Origin: Zygnema cylindricum
Taxonomy: Eukaryota > Streptophyta > Zygnematophyceae > Zygnematales > Zygnemataceae
Assembly: GCA_037447655.1 (NCBI GenBank)
Contig: JBBHKE010002679.1
Span: 1-64,000 of the forward strand
Direction of reading: 5' to 3'
DNA length: 64,000 nt
Notes under the pieces: model-generated
The model's database searches: none
What the model was told of the DNA's origin: nothing
What the model saw: the letters and a program-made list of their open reading frames with translations, nothing else
Made by a program: the position numbers and the translations under genes
In this document: piece by piece, positions 23,021-34,054 of the stretch
Numbering within the stretch: position 1 is the first letter of the stretch
How the letters are laid out: the number at the start of each line of letters is the position of its first letter

Positions 23021-23262
23021 ATATAAAACTACAATTCTTCACAACCGCTCTATAATTACAAATATCCATAATGCTTCAGTAACAAAGTGATAATGAATCC
23101 AAATTTGAGTCCAAATCTTTGTCTGAAAATCAATACTGATGCTTGGATTTCAAATTTCCAGTTGAGAATCCCAATTTCCCACTGGTGACCGCAAAACTTG
23201 ACTTTAGAATTTTAATTTCCTACTTGAGAAGCTAAATTTCCATTTAAAAATTCAAATTTCCT

Positions 23263-23511
23263 TTACTTTCCTGCAATTCCGCAAGTTCCTCCGACCTTCC
23301 ATATGGTTGTCCCGCCACACGCACGCAAGCTCTTAACAACTTCCCCTCCACTCAACGCAATAACGGAAGCGAAACAGTTTCCATGTCCGTTACGGACAAC
23401 TACGGACCGTCCCACAAGATCCGAAACCATCAATCCCTTCACAACACTACAAAATGTCGCATTTCCCGACTCGTCTGCAACCAAATCCGCGAGCTTCACA
23501 TCGACACCCGA
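23263..23511 (-). pseudogene. CCS: CCS-A last exon (SOD-like domain C-terminal part)
   Basis: Acceptor TTTGCAG, phase 0, 82 codons then TAA. Contains DLVGRSVVVRNG and CGGTTIWK, which match the plant CCS segments around I-G-R and C-x-G-T-x-I-W. Fully open here, whereas copy B has a stop inside. Confidence 0.85.
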
Positions 23512-24371
23512 CTGCAAAAAAAGAGCGGAGAGAGTGACAGATAGAGGGAGCGACGGGAAAGAGGGGAGGAGAGAGAGAGGAATAGCGGAGAGAGGGAGAG
23601 GGAGGGAGGAAGGAGAGGGAGGGAGGGAGAGAGAGAGAGAGAGAGAGAGCATAGAGAAAGGCAGTTTAGAAATAGTTTAGTTTGCAATTTTCATGGTGAT
23701 GCCAAAAGACAAAGTACAAAAGGAAAATTTCTTATCCAAAAACATGCCAAGATAGAAACAGTCGACCTGAAGATAACCCTTCGGGTGTGATTTCTTAACG
23801 AAATTGCAATAATTTAGCAAATTTTGTTTCAAACCACCGCATGAACTTTGGTAAAATTCATAACTTGCAAAATCTACACAAAATTATGTAAAAATGGACG
23901 ATGTTTTGTAAAATTTTGTAGTAAATTGAAAAATGTAGCGCATGCCGGCTGCAGCGTAGGGCTCGTCCGTGCTGGCTGCCCCCTGTGTGACGTCACCATA
24001 GGTGTGCACAGCCCATGTGGTGGCGCCAGCTGCCAGATGGCCGAAGGACGCGTCCACTTGCGCCAGCTGGCAGCCCAGCTGGCAGAAGCGGACCGCGCCA
24101 AAGAGGGAGGGGGAGGAGAATTCCACCACGGCAGAGGGGAGGGAGAGGTCTGGAGAGGAGGAGGGGAGGGGGAGAGTTGGGAAAGATAGGAGGATGTAAG
24201 AGGAGGTGGGAAGAGAATGTAAGGGAGATGAAAGATGGAAGAGGGAGAGTGTGAGGGATAGGAAAAGGGAGGGGGATGGTGAGGTGGAGATGGAGGGAGA
24301 GAGAAAGATAGATAGGAGGGAAAGGGATGAAGGAAGGGAGGGAGGGAGGGAGGGGGAGAGAGAGTGAGAAC

Positions 24372-24505
24372 CTTCCGGCGATCCATGTCTCACCAGTTTG
24401 TACTTCTTCCGTGTGGCTGCAAGGGCGGCTTGAGCTCCTCCACGGAGGCATTTCCGAGAACTCGCACGATTTTGTGTTTCAGAATGATAGTCACAGTTTG
24501 AACAC
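24372..24505 (-). pseudogene. CCS: CCS-A heavy-metal domain exon with 1-nt deletion
   Basis: 134 nt where the expected frame needs 135. Acceptor GATTAG is intact. Copy B reads GAGCTCACAGCC where this copy reads GAGCTCAAGCC. Confidence 0.8.
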
Positions 24506-25000
24506 CTAATCAAAAATAAAATAAAGAAAAGAGAACGTTAACAAGTAACTTAAAGAGTATGTAAAGACTAAAGAGTTTGTATTTTCATGTGAAAGCGGGT
24601 GTTTGTTATTTCTTATATACACAATAAAATGCAGACCTTTGCACAAATCAATTCGTAGAAATTAGGAATTACACATGAAAGGGTAGTGAAACATCGATGT
24701 CGTAAAGTGTAGCAAATTTCTACTATTCCATTTCCTTATATTGTCTCTAATCTGTGGAATGTAGCAAGGAATACTCGATATCAATTTCAAACTTGTGAGT
24801 GAAAGTAGATAATTAACTTTTTCTGCAACATGTAGATTTCTCTATGTAAAACAAATCAAATTATTTGCGGTGGATACTATAAATTTTATTTATAAATCCT
24901 TGTTCTATTTCATAATTCTATTTCTGTTGTAAATAATATGAGACAAAAACAAACGGTAAGAAAGCGTAAGGAGTAAAGTATGTACAAATATTCTCCTAAC

Positions 25001-25073
25001 CGTTTACTTTCTCTAATGCCCCCTTCACCGATTTTGCACATCCTCCACACGGCATGAAAGCCCACAACTCTGT
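25001..25073 (-). pseudogene. CCS: CCS-A CxxC copper-site exon, intact
   Basis: Reads TELWAFMPCGGCAKSVKG, then ALEKVN; donor GTTAGG at the plus 24999-25000 side. The acceptor could be after CAG at 25074 or four bases further in, depending on the phase of the upstream exon. Confidence 0.75.
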
Positions 25074-25449
25074 CTGCAAAACGGAACGGAACAGAACGGA
25101 ACGGAAAAGAATCCACATGCAGCTTCTTTGAGTGTAAAGTGTTGGAGAGACGTATTACACAGACTAGTGTCAATGTATTTGGAAGCTAATTTTCTTTTGG
25201 CAATTGACCAATCTGCCTATTAAATTTTACAAATGCTTTACATTTTTCATTGCAAATGATGCAAGGGTTTCAAAGAAAGGACGGACAATGCTGGAACGTA
25301 AAAATCTTCATGATTATTTTAAATAAGGTTATTTTCAAGTATCTGTTATTATTCAATGAAATTGCAATGAAAATGCACGAATTAGGGTTATAAGTATCCT
25401 TACCTGTTTGTGGTCTTAGCTGGAAGCCCAGAATTCTGTGAACACAAAA

Positions 25450-25700
25450 CACAACATCACCGAAGCGTCACCAATGTCACAGATGAAATCCGCCACAACT
25501 TCAAAAATAGTGACAAGTGTCACATATTAAGAACAATCACTTCTATTGTCACACATTATCTTGACAAATGTCACACATCCAGATGAAACCTGTGACAATG
25601 TCACTCGCGGCATAACAACCACCAATTTGCGAATCAACACTCGTGATAAATGTCACAACTTACGACAAACTATTAGTATAGTCGTGCATGGGCGAAGAAA
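25450..25700. repeat. Cluster of TGTCACA / TGTGACA words
   Basis: At least nine copies of TGTCAC or GTGACA occur in about 190 bp (25475-25665) at the 5' side of CCS-A, where copy B instead has its candidate first exon. A looser cluster lies at 32460-32600. Confidence 0.7.
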
Positions 25701-25706
25701 CCACTA

Positions 25707-26246
25707 CACCGTGAATCGTTATTAGTGTCAATAGCTCTAATTTGGGTTCTTAAAATTTTGATTTTTTTTTTCAAATAGGATGCATGATTTTAATTTTTAC
25801 TTGACGTTAATTAAGGTACCGTACAAAATAGCGTAAAGCCCGAAAGTACAATAAAATCTAAATAGTGTGGTGCACGGTCGATGTCAGACCGTACATAAAT
25901 GTACCTTTTCAAGTGAAAATTTACAAAAAATGAATTAAATCAGACGCGCACGCAAAGGAACGTGCGCTCAAAAAAACGGGATTAGTCTGAAACGTAAATT
26001 AGTATGGCATGTACGGATATTTTAAATTCGCAACGGCGTACAATTTCATATATTTTGTACGGATACATATATTAATGTATATAATCGTACGACGAATATT
26101 CCATTTTTGCTGTTCCCAAATTAGCATTAACGTCGAAATAAGAATACACATTTTTTTTTGAAAAAAAATCAAATTCTTAATTAGCATCAAGTACGGTAAA
26201 TTTTCTTCAACGCTATTTAAACTTTGACTAATAACGATTCGCGGTG
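25707..26246. mobile_element. Stowaway-like MITE (540 bp)
   Basis: Ends CACCGTGAATCGTTATTAGT and TAATAACGATTCGCGGTG flanked by TA. Interior matches 8163-8687. Confidence 0.8.
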
Positions 26247-26253
26247 TACAGTA

Positions 26254-26721
26254 CCGTGAATCATATTAAAGGAATAAATAGCGTAAAAAAATAGTGCTAT
26301 TGGCCAATTGGGAAAAAAAATCCAAAACTTATATATCAATTAATCACTAACTCTGTTTGGGTTTTCGAATGCTAAATGCCCGCCGTATTGATGTCTACAT
26401 CAACATATGTATCCATACAAATTCTGACAATTTGTATAAAATCTGAATATACGAGTTTGCGTCTCTTTTTCCCAGTGCACATTCACATGAGTGCGCAATT
26501 ACATTAAATGACTTTTTGTACATTTTTATTTCAGTACATTATGGTACGGACAAACCCTGTCCGTACACCACACTATAAACATCGCGGTGTACTTCCGTTA
26601 TCAACGCTAATTAAAAAAAGAACCCTAAAAGGCGTAAAGGAAAAATAGAATTATTGATTGTATTTCTGAAAAAAAAGGGGAACCGAATTAGCGTTATTTA
26701 CTCTAATAGCGATTGGCGGTG
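26254..26721. mobile_element. Stowaway-like MITE, second subfamily
   Basis: Starts 6 bp after the previous element; right end CTAATAGCGATTGGCGGTG-TA. Close copy at 29876-30371. The following ~180 bp (26725-26900) is also duplicated there. Confidence 0.7.
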
Positions 26722-26902
26722 TACCTTGCCAAGCATCAAAACACTCCGAAAGGTACATAAAATGTACTACGCAGAATCTTCACTAAAAAACAAAGTAACA
26801 AAGAGTAAGCTTCGGTTACATGGCAACTTGCCCTTCGGAAAACGTGTAATCTGAATCTTCGCTATAATACAAAGTTCGATTAAATTAAGAATGAGGATAA
26901 AT

Positions 26903-27226
26903 CATAGTTGAAAAGTAGGTGAAAGTAGGCCCATACAATATGCCTAATGTATGTAAAACATACCATATGACCTTAAAAAAATAGTAATAGGGTTGACTTG
27001 CACATCAATCAATAGAGAATTAAACGTCATGTCTAAATTTTAAAAAACATTCAGACAAAAAGAAAATTTTCAGTGAGTTTTGAGGTATATTTTATTTAAA
27101 CTGTCATATTTGGACGATCGGACGGTCGGTGATCAAAGTAGCGATCTAAGAAGATCACATGAAAAGCCCATAACACAACTTACGATAGGACCATGGTTCA
27201 AAAGTAGGCGTTTTAATTGTAGGCCT
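26903..27226. mobile_element. 'CATAGTTC' MITE, partial, joined to a fold-back arm
   Basis: Left end CATAGTTGAAAAGTAGGTG, then the usual interior; it runs into an opposite-facing end at about 27192. The arm 27192-27560 matches the fold-back arm at 30873-31239. Confidence 0.65.
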
Positions 27227-27604
27227 TTGGTAGGGTCACAAAACTTGGCACAAAACTCGCGTAAAGTAGGCATACTGTATATGTGTGCGTTGTGCACACT
27301 CTTGTACGAACGTACGAATCTGACGTATGATCATAGTACAGCGCAAGCCGCCAGATGAATTTTTTTAGCGAACTAACACGGCGTATGATGACATTCGGTG
27401 AAAAAGAAAATCCGGAAAAAAAACGCGGTGGAGAGCGGTGACAGTGCGATGAAAGAGAGTACGGAGAGTTCATAGTTTTTTCGGAAAAGGAGAAACCGCC
27501 AAAGTGTTTTTGCAACCACCAACGGGTAGGTTTTGGTAATATTTTTGGCAGTGTGGAATATTTTATTTTTTATCATCCCATACTGCAATTGGTTGGTCAA
27601 TTTG

Positions 27605-28040
27605 AGGCTTTATTTAGTGTGGCCTTCAAAATTGCAGACGCTAATATGACACATAGTCCTATCGTAAGTTGTGTTATTGGCTTTTCATGTGATCTTCTTA
27701 GATCGCTACTTTGATTAGCGACCGTCCGATCATCCAAATATGACGGTTTAAATAAAAAATACCTCAAAACTCACAGAAAAAAAAAAATCGTCCGAATGTT
27801 TTTCAAAATTTAGATATGACGTTTAATTCTACATCAATCGATGTGCAACTCAACCTTGTTAATATTTTTTTTCATTTTGCGACCCATACAATATGTGTCT
27901 TAAGGTCATATTGTAAGTTTTACATACAATAGGCATATTGTATGGGCCTACTTTCACCTACTTTTGAACTATCGATAGGACTATGTCATTTAGTGTTTGC
28001 AATTTTGAAGGCCACACTAAATAAAGCCTCAAATTGACAA
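27605..28040. mobile_element. 'CATAGTTC' MITE inside an inverted repeat
   Basis: The flank TTTGAGGCTTTATTTAGTGT through GGACTATG-like sequence at about 27600-27665 recurs inverted at about 27970-28038. Between them lies a short 'CATAGTTC' element, so the whole can fold into a hairpin. Confidence 0.65.
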
Positions 28041-28077
28041 ACCAAACAGTACGGGACGATAAATATAAAATCCACAC

Positions 28078-28383
28078 CATAGTTCATAAGTAAGCATTTT
28101 TATGGTAGGCCTTTGGTCGGCGCCTTTATCGTAAGTTGTGTTATGGGCTTTTCATGTGATCTTCTTAGATCGCTACTTTGATCAACGACCGTCTGATCGT
28201 CCGAATCTGACGGTGTAAATAAGACTTTTTCGTCGGAATGTTTTAATTGGTCCAATTTTTGGTCCGAATGTTTTAATTGGTCCGAATAGGTCAGAAAACA
28301 ATATGGGTCTTAAGGTCATATTGTATGTTTTGCATACAATAGGCAGATTGTATGGGCCTACTTTCACCTACTTTTGAACTATG
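28078..28383. mobile_element. 'CATAGTTC' MITE, short form (306 bp)
   Basis: Ends CATAGTTCATAAGTAAGC and CCTACTTTTGAACTATG; interior shortened. Confidence 0.75.
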
Positions 28384-29297
28384 TGCTCCATAAACATGTT
28401 ATTTCATTTTAGTAACAACCGTTATTAGTGATAGGATTTTGACTTTTGAACGATTTGTGATTACAAGGTGCCTCGTCCCAATGAAAAGGAAATGGTGTTT
28501 TGTTTTCAACATAGTTAGGTTCTCATCATGTTCAAATAATTTATAAATATAGGATGTATTTGCACACGTAAAAACTTTTAAGTTAACAATAATCCTTGTC
28601 ATCAATTATTGTGAGAGATACTGGTATTCGGCCTACCATCAGTTCGCGAAAATCAGCTCCCAAATAGCAGTTATTACATGTATTTTTGTATATAATTATT
28701 TCGACTTCGTATTTTTGTACTTTCAAGTATTATACAGTATTAAACACAAACATCCTAAACTAATATAATGGCAAATTGAATGTACTTCACTTTTCGCCCT
28801 CGAAAAACAAAACGCCAATATTATATTTTGAAAAGTGTAAACAACTCGCAAAATATCAATACTATTTGAAGGACAATCTAACACATAATCTGGAACTGTG
28901 ATCATGTGACTGTGTTTTATTGGGTGCTTAACTTGTCCAATGAAAATCAGGCCTATACGAAACCCTAATTGTTACTTCATGTGTCATTTAAATATAATGT
29001 TTAAGTGATATAATTTATGCAATTACATTTCTTTTTGAGTTTGTAAAAGTGACAGCCAAACTAGAGGAAAAAGAGAGGCATCCCTACTAGAGAAATACAG
29101 CTATTACATTCAAATAAGCACGAAAACAATTTATTTGTTTACCCCATATTGTTGACATATTTAATCTGTTAATGTACGTGTTTTACTGCGCAAGGCTGTT
29201 TGAAACACCTTTCGAAAATTTTATTTTTTTATCGTAACTTTAATGGGAAAAGTGAAAAAACATATTTGTTCACCTCCTAGCATGGAAATATTTGATC
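28384..29297. other. AT-rich unique stretch
   Basis: No repeat ends and no gene structure seen; it separates two copies of a duplicated MITE block. Confidence 0.45.
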
Positions 29298-29834
29298 CAT
29301 AGTTCAAAAGTAGGTGAAAGAAGGCCCATACAATTTGCCCATTGTATGTAAAACATACAATATGATCTTAAGACCCATATTGATTGGGCAAATGAAATAG
29401 TAACAGGTTGAGATACACACCGATCGATAGAGAATTAAACATCATGTCTAAATTTTGAAAAAAAATCGGACAAAAAAAATAATTTCTGTGAGTTTTGAGG
29501 TAAAACTTTTTTAAACCGTCAGATTCAGAAGATCGGACGGTCGCTGATCATAGTAGTGATCTAAGAAGATCACATGAAAAGCCCATAACACAACTTACGA
29601 AAGGACTATCTGTCATGTTAGCTTCTGCAAATTTGAACGTCCGCGTGTTGTAGTTCGCTAAAAAAAATCGTCCGTCGGCGTGCGCTGAACTATGATCATA
29701 CGTCAGATTCGTACGTTTGTACAAGAGTGTCCACAGCACACACCCATACAGTATGCCTACTCTACGCGAGTTTAGTGCCAAGTTTTGTGCACCTACCAAA
29801 GGCCTACCATAAAAACGCCTACTTTTGAACTATG
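29298..29834. mobile_element. 'CATAGTTC' MITE (537 bp)
   Basis: Ends CATAGTTCAAAAGTAGG and CCTACTTTTGAACTATG, full interior, closest to the copy at 5252. Confidence 0.8.
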
Positions 29835-29875
29835 ATTTAAACTTTGACACTAATAAAGATTCGCGGTGTACAGTA

Positions 29876-30371
29876 CACCGTGAATCGCTATCAGAGTAAA
29901 GGAATAAATATCGTAAAAAAAAAAAAGTGTTATTAACGCTAATTGGGAAAAAAAAATCAAAAAAAAACTTATATACTAATTAATCACTAACTCTAATTTG
30001 GGTTTTTTCGAATAATAAATGCCCGCCGTATTGATGTCTACATCAACATATGTATCCGTACAAATTTTGACAATTCGTACGCCAAAATCTGAATATTCGA
30101 GTTTGCGTCTCTTTTTCCCAGTGCACATTCACATGCGTGCGCGAATACATTAAATGACTTTTTGTACATTTTTATTTCAAAAAGTACATTCTGGTACGGA
30201 CAAACCCTGTCCGTACACCACACTATAAACATCGCGGTGTACTTCCGTTATTAACGCTAATTAAAAAAAGAACCCTAAAAGGCGTAAAGGAAAAATAGAA
30301 TTATTGATTGTGTTTCGAAAAAAAAAGGGGAACCGAATTAGCGTTATTTACTCTAATAGCGATTGGCGGTG
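29876..30371. mobile_element. Stowaway-like MITE, second subfamily
   Basis: Left end TA-CACCGTGAATCGCTAT, right end AATAGCGATTGGCGGTG-TA. Near-identical to 26254-26721, including flanks, so the pair arose by a local duplication with offset about 3.63 kb. Confidence 0.8.
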
Positions 30372-30552
30372 TACCTTGCCGAGCATCAAAAGACTCCGAA
30401 AGGTACATGTAATGTACAAAGCAGAATCTTCACCAAGAAACAAAGTAACAAAGAGTAAGCTTCGGTTACATGGCAACTTGCCCTTCGGAAAACGTGAAAT
30501 CTGAATCTTCGCTATAATACAAAGTTCGCTTAAATTAAGAATGGGGATAAAT

Positions 30553-30872
30553 CATAGTTTAAAAGTAGGTGAAAGCAGGCCCCATACAATATGCCTATTG
30601 TATGTAAAACATACAATAGGACCTTAAGACCCATATTGTATGGGTCGCAAAATAAAAAAAAAATAGTAATAGGGTTGAGTTGCACATCGATCGATAGAGA
30701 ATTAAACTTCATGTCTAAATTTTGAAAAACATTCGGACAAAAAGAAAATTTCTATGAGTTTTGAGGTATTTTTCATTTAAACCGTCATATTTAGACGATC
30801 GGACGGTTGTTGATCAAAGAAGCGATCTAAGAAGATCACATGAAAAGCCCATAACAGAACTTACGATAGAAC
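30553..30872. mobile_element. 'CATAGTTC' MITE, partial
   Basis: Left end CATAGTTTAAAAGTAGG and interior, joined to the fold-back element at 30873, as in the parallel block at 26903-27190. Confidence 0.65.
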
Positions 30873-32889
30873 CATAGTTCAAAAGTAGGCGTTTTAATTG
30901 TAGGCCTTTGGTAGGCGAACAAAACTTGGCACAAAACTCGCGTAGAGTAGGCATACTGTATATGTGTGCGTTGTGCACACTCTTGTACGAACGTACGAAT
31001 CTGAAGTATGATCATAGTCCAGCGCAAGCCGCCGGACGAAATTTTTTAGCGAACTGACAGGGCGCAGGATGACATTCCGCGAGAAAGAAAACCCAGAAAA
31101 AAAAACGCGTTGGAGAGCGGTGAGAGTGCGATGAGAGAGAGTACGGAGAGTTCATAGTTTTTTCACAATGGGCGAAACCGCCAAAGTTTTTTTGCAGCCA
31201 CCAACGGGTAGGTTTTGGTAATATTTTTGGCAGTGTGGAATATTTTTTTTTATCGTCCCATACTGCCTGGTTGGTCAACTTGAGGCTTTATTTAAAGTGG
31301 CCTTCAAAGTTAAAGACGTTAATATGACACATAGTCCTATCGTAAGTTGTGTTATGGGCTTTTCATGTGATCTTCTTAGATCGCTAATTTGATCAGCGGC
31401 CGTCCGATCGTCCGAATTTGACAGTGTAAATAAAATTTTTTGGTCTGAATGTTTTAATTGGTCCGAATAGGCCTGAATACAATATGGGTCTTAAGGTCAT
31501 ATTGTATGTTTTGCATATAATAGGCATTTTGTATGGGCCTACTTTCACCTACTTTTGAACTATGATCCACACTGCCAAAAATATTACCAAAATCTACCCG
31601 TTGGTGGTTGCAAAAACACTTTGGCTGTTTCACCCTTTCCGAAAAAAAAACTATGAACTCTCTGTACTCTCTCTCATCGCACCCTCACCGCTCTCCATCG
31701 GGCTCATTTTAACTCCACCGCACTTATTTCATTCGCGTTTTTTTTTTCCAGGTTTTCTTTCCCGCGGAATTTCATCCTACGCCGTGTTAGGGTACTTTCG
31801 CATGTGCTAAAGTTACAGTCATTTTATGTCGTTTTCCTCCATAACTTAGAAAAAAACGAGAAAATCAGCAACCTTACCAAAAAATTGAAATTGACACCGT
31901 ACAAGTTGTGTTACCTTACAACTTTAAATGTACTGCAATTTGTCGTCTATTGCGAAGCAGTTTGTCGTCTAGCGCATTTCAACCCAATTTTGTGTCCTTC
32001 CAGCTCAACTTCAACCTTTATATAAAATCACCTCGCAAGGTGATTTTAAATAATGTTCCATGAGGTAAACGAATATGCAGATGCTGTTGCACGTGCCGGA
32101 AATTTTTTACAATTTTTGAGCGCGGAGTACCAAAAAAAAACCCACCGCACGTTTCCAACCTGTGCGTGACTTTTTTCCGTGCGATTTTTTTCGGTACATG
32201 GGCCGTGGAGGGGGTTTCGACCAACGGACGCCATTTCGCAAAAGCGAAGTCTGTGAAAGTGCCTCTCTCTCTCTCCCTCTCCCACTAACCGTCTATCTCT
32301 CAATTCTTGCAATGACAAAAGGCAAGAAATGTATCAAATGAAAGATCTCTAAAAATATTTCTTTTGGCTGTCTTTTAGATTATTTTGGTGGCAAGTAGAG
32401 TGAGAACGGACGAAAAAACAAAATCGGAATTATGGCAGAATGTTTTGGAATTTGTGACGTCGACCCTATCATAAGTACGCGTGACGTCAAAATGTCACAA
32501 ATCCTAAACATCTACAATGTCACAAGTAGCTCGCTAGTTTTGTACTCGTCTACAATCGTCACAAATTACACCCACATCTACATCCGTCACAATCTAGAGT
32601 TACGATTTCATTTCTTTACATACGAATGCTCTGAAATTTCTACGAGAATCTTCGCTAAAAAACACAGTAACAAGACTAAGTTTTGGTTACATGCGAAAGT
32701 ACCCTCAGTTCGCTAAAACATTTTGTCCTGCGCAGTGCGCTGTACTATGATCATACGTCGGATTCCTACGTTCGTACAAGAGTGTGGACAACGCACACAC
32801 ATACAGTATGCTTACTCTACGCGAGTTTTGTGCCAAGTTTTGTGCGCCTACCAAAGGCCTACCATAAAAACGCCTAGTTTTGAACCATC
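30873..32889. mobile_element. Fold-back element with ~370-bp inverted arms
   Basis: Arm 30873-31239 is repeated inverted at 31566-31789 plus 32708-32889; the second arm is split by a 915-bp Tourist-like insertion. Ends are CATAGTTCAAAAGTAGGCG and CGCCTAGTTTTGAACCATCG. The spacer (31240-31565) holds another short 'CATAGTTC' element. Confidence 0.7.
31790..32704. mobile_element. Tourist/PIF-Harbinger-like element (915 bp)
   Basis: Perfect inverted ends GGGTACTTTCGCATGT and ACATGCGAAAGTACCC. Flanks are TTA (31787-31789) and TCA (32705-32707), and the uninterrupted target GTGTTAGTTCGCT is visible as the other arm's reverse complement (27360-27380). No transposase frame. The same end occurs at 63857. 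Confidence 0.8.
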
Positions 32890-32960
32890 GGATACCACCC
32901 TTGTTGTTATTAACACAAGGAGCAATTCACTGCTCTGTTTTCTGTACTGTCCATGCTATA

Positions 32961-33500
32961 CACAGCCAATCGTTATTAGCGTGTAAGTTTTTTTAGCGTA
33001 TAAAAAAAATTACCGTGGTGTACGCTATTTGAGAATTTGAAAATTTTGGAAAAAATCATACATTCTAATTGTTTGGTTATGGTAATTTGGATCTTTGAAA
33101 AAAAAAATGTCGGTCGCAAAAATGCCTACACTACTATAGGTATCCGTACAAAATCTGACAAATCGTACACAAATCGTACATTCACACAGTCGAAACGCGG
33201 CTGTCGGACGAATATGTGCGAGCGGGATTTTTTACGACCTGGTTTTTTTTCCTTTTTAGAACGCACATTCTCATGCGTCCGCGGTTACTAAAATTAATTT
33301 ATTGTACTTTTTAACGTAAAAAGGTACATTTATGTACGGTCTGACACTGACCGTACATCACTCTATTTAAGAGACAACGTACTGAAAATAACCCTAAATA
33401 GAATAAAGAAAAAAATAGAATGAACTACGCTAATGGAGAATAAAAAAAAAAAAAAGCGGGACGGAATTAGTGTACACAACGCTAATAACGATTGGCGGTG
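32961..33500. mobile_element. Stowaway-like MITE upstream of LRR gene 2
   Basis: Ends CACAGCCAATCGTTATTAGC and GCTAATAACGATTGGCGGTG flanked by TA. Gene 3 has the empty site, CATGTTATAGTGTACACG, near 47340. Confidence 0.8.
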
Positions 33501-33502
33501 TA

Positions 33503-33963
33503 GTGTACACGTCAGAATACGGAATACCTTCCAGATGCTGCTAAGAATGATTCCCTAATGCGAACCGTACCGTACTTTAACAAATCAGCCAATCACGCTA
33601 ATTAAACCGTACTGATGACGCCATGACTGCTAAGTCCAGATCTTTGACATCATGTATAAACAAGAAAGAGACAAAGGAAAGTACACCATCCCATCACCGT
33701 CCACATGCGCCGTCCTTCGAAACAAATTAGACGTACGTAAAAGTACAAACGATGAGTACACGCGTTGACCTGAATTATGTTGACTGTACGGAAAGCGGTT
33801 AGTAAGATCCCTCGACTGATTCCTTCCTTTTGCGGCGATTCCATCTGAAGACTGTGCCATTGTTAAAGTCAAAACCCTAATCGATCTACTGCAGCCGCTA
33901 CTTGAGAAAGAAACTGCCACGTGTCGTCCTCCAAAAACCTCGTGACGTGGCAAGTAAGCAGCC
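33503..33963 (+). promoter_or_regulatory. Promoter region of LRR gene 2
   Basis: Nearly identical to 47345-47808. Holds ATCAGCCAATCACG (CCAAT box), CTGATGACGCC, a CACGTG G-box at 33918 and TGACGTGG at 33943, about 45 and 20 nt before ATG. The transcription start is not identifiable. Confidence 0.5.
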
Positions 33964-34054
33964 ATGGCGGCTATCAGACTCCTAATGACTACGACACTGC
34001 TTTTTATTTCCCACGTGGCACCCTCGTACGGAGTAACCATGGCAGCACAAGACA
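33964..34054 (+). CDS. LRR gene 2 exon 1: signal peptide
   Basis: ATG in good context (GCAGCCATGGCG), 30 codons plus one base, donor GTAAGT. Hydrophobic core LLMTTTLLFI, likely cleavage after APSYG. Confidence 0.8.

Larger units (their letters stand above)
23263..25435 (-). pseudogene. CCS: CCS copy A: copper chaperone for superoxide dismutase, damaged
   Basis: CCS loads copper into Cu/Zn superoxide dismutase. Exons on the minus strand: 25404-25435 (linker), 25001-25073 (heavy-metal domain, FMPCGGCAKSVKGALEK with the CxxC copper site), 24372-24505 (rest of that domain, ILKHKIVRVLGNASVEEL), ~23950-24149 (SOD-like domain, VVEFSSPSLFGAVRFCQ ... TYGDVTQGAAST) and 23263-23511 (VSDLVGRSVVV ... ACGGTTIWK, stop TAA). 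Order and motifs match plant CCS domains I and II. Damage: one base is missing after GAGCTCA in 24372-24505, shifting the frame, and the donor of the SOD-like exon, CCG-GTAAGA in copy B, is gone here (CTGCAGCCGG). The CxxC exon is intact. Introns hold GA-rich tracts (23525-23650, 24130-24370). The 5' exon is not found; the flank is replaced by repeats. Confidence 0.8.

Noticed and set aside
21285-23262. Receptor kinase domain downstream of the EGF exon
   Set aside because: I looked for glycine-loop, catalytic-loop and DFG-type motifs in all three units and found none; the Pro-rich exon ends in a stop.
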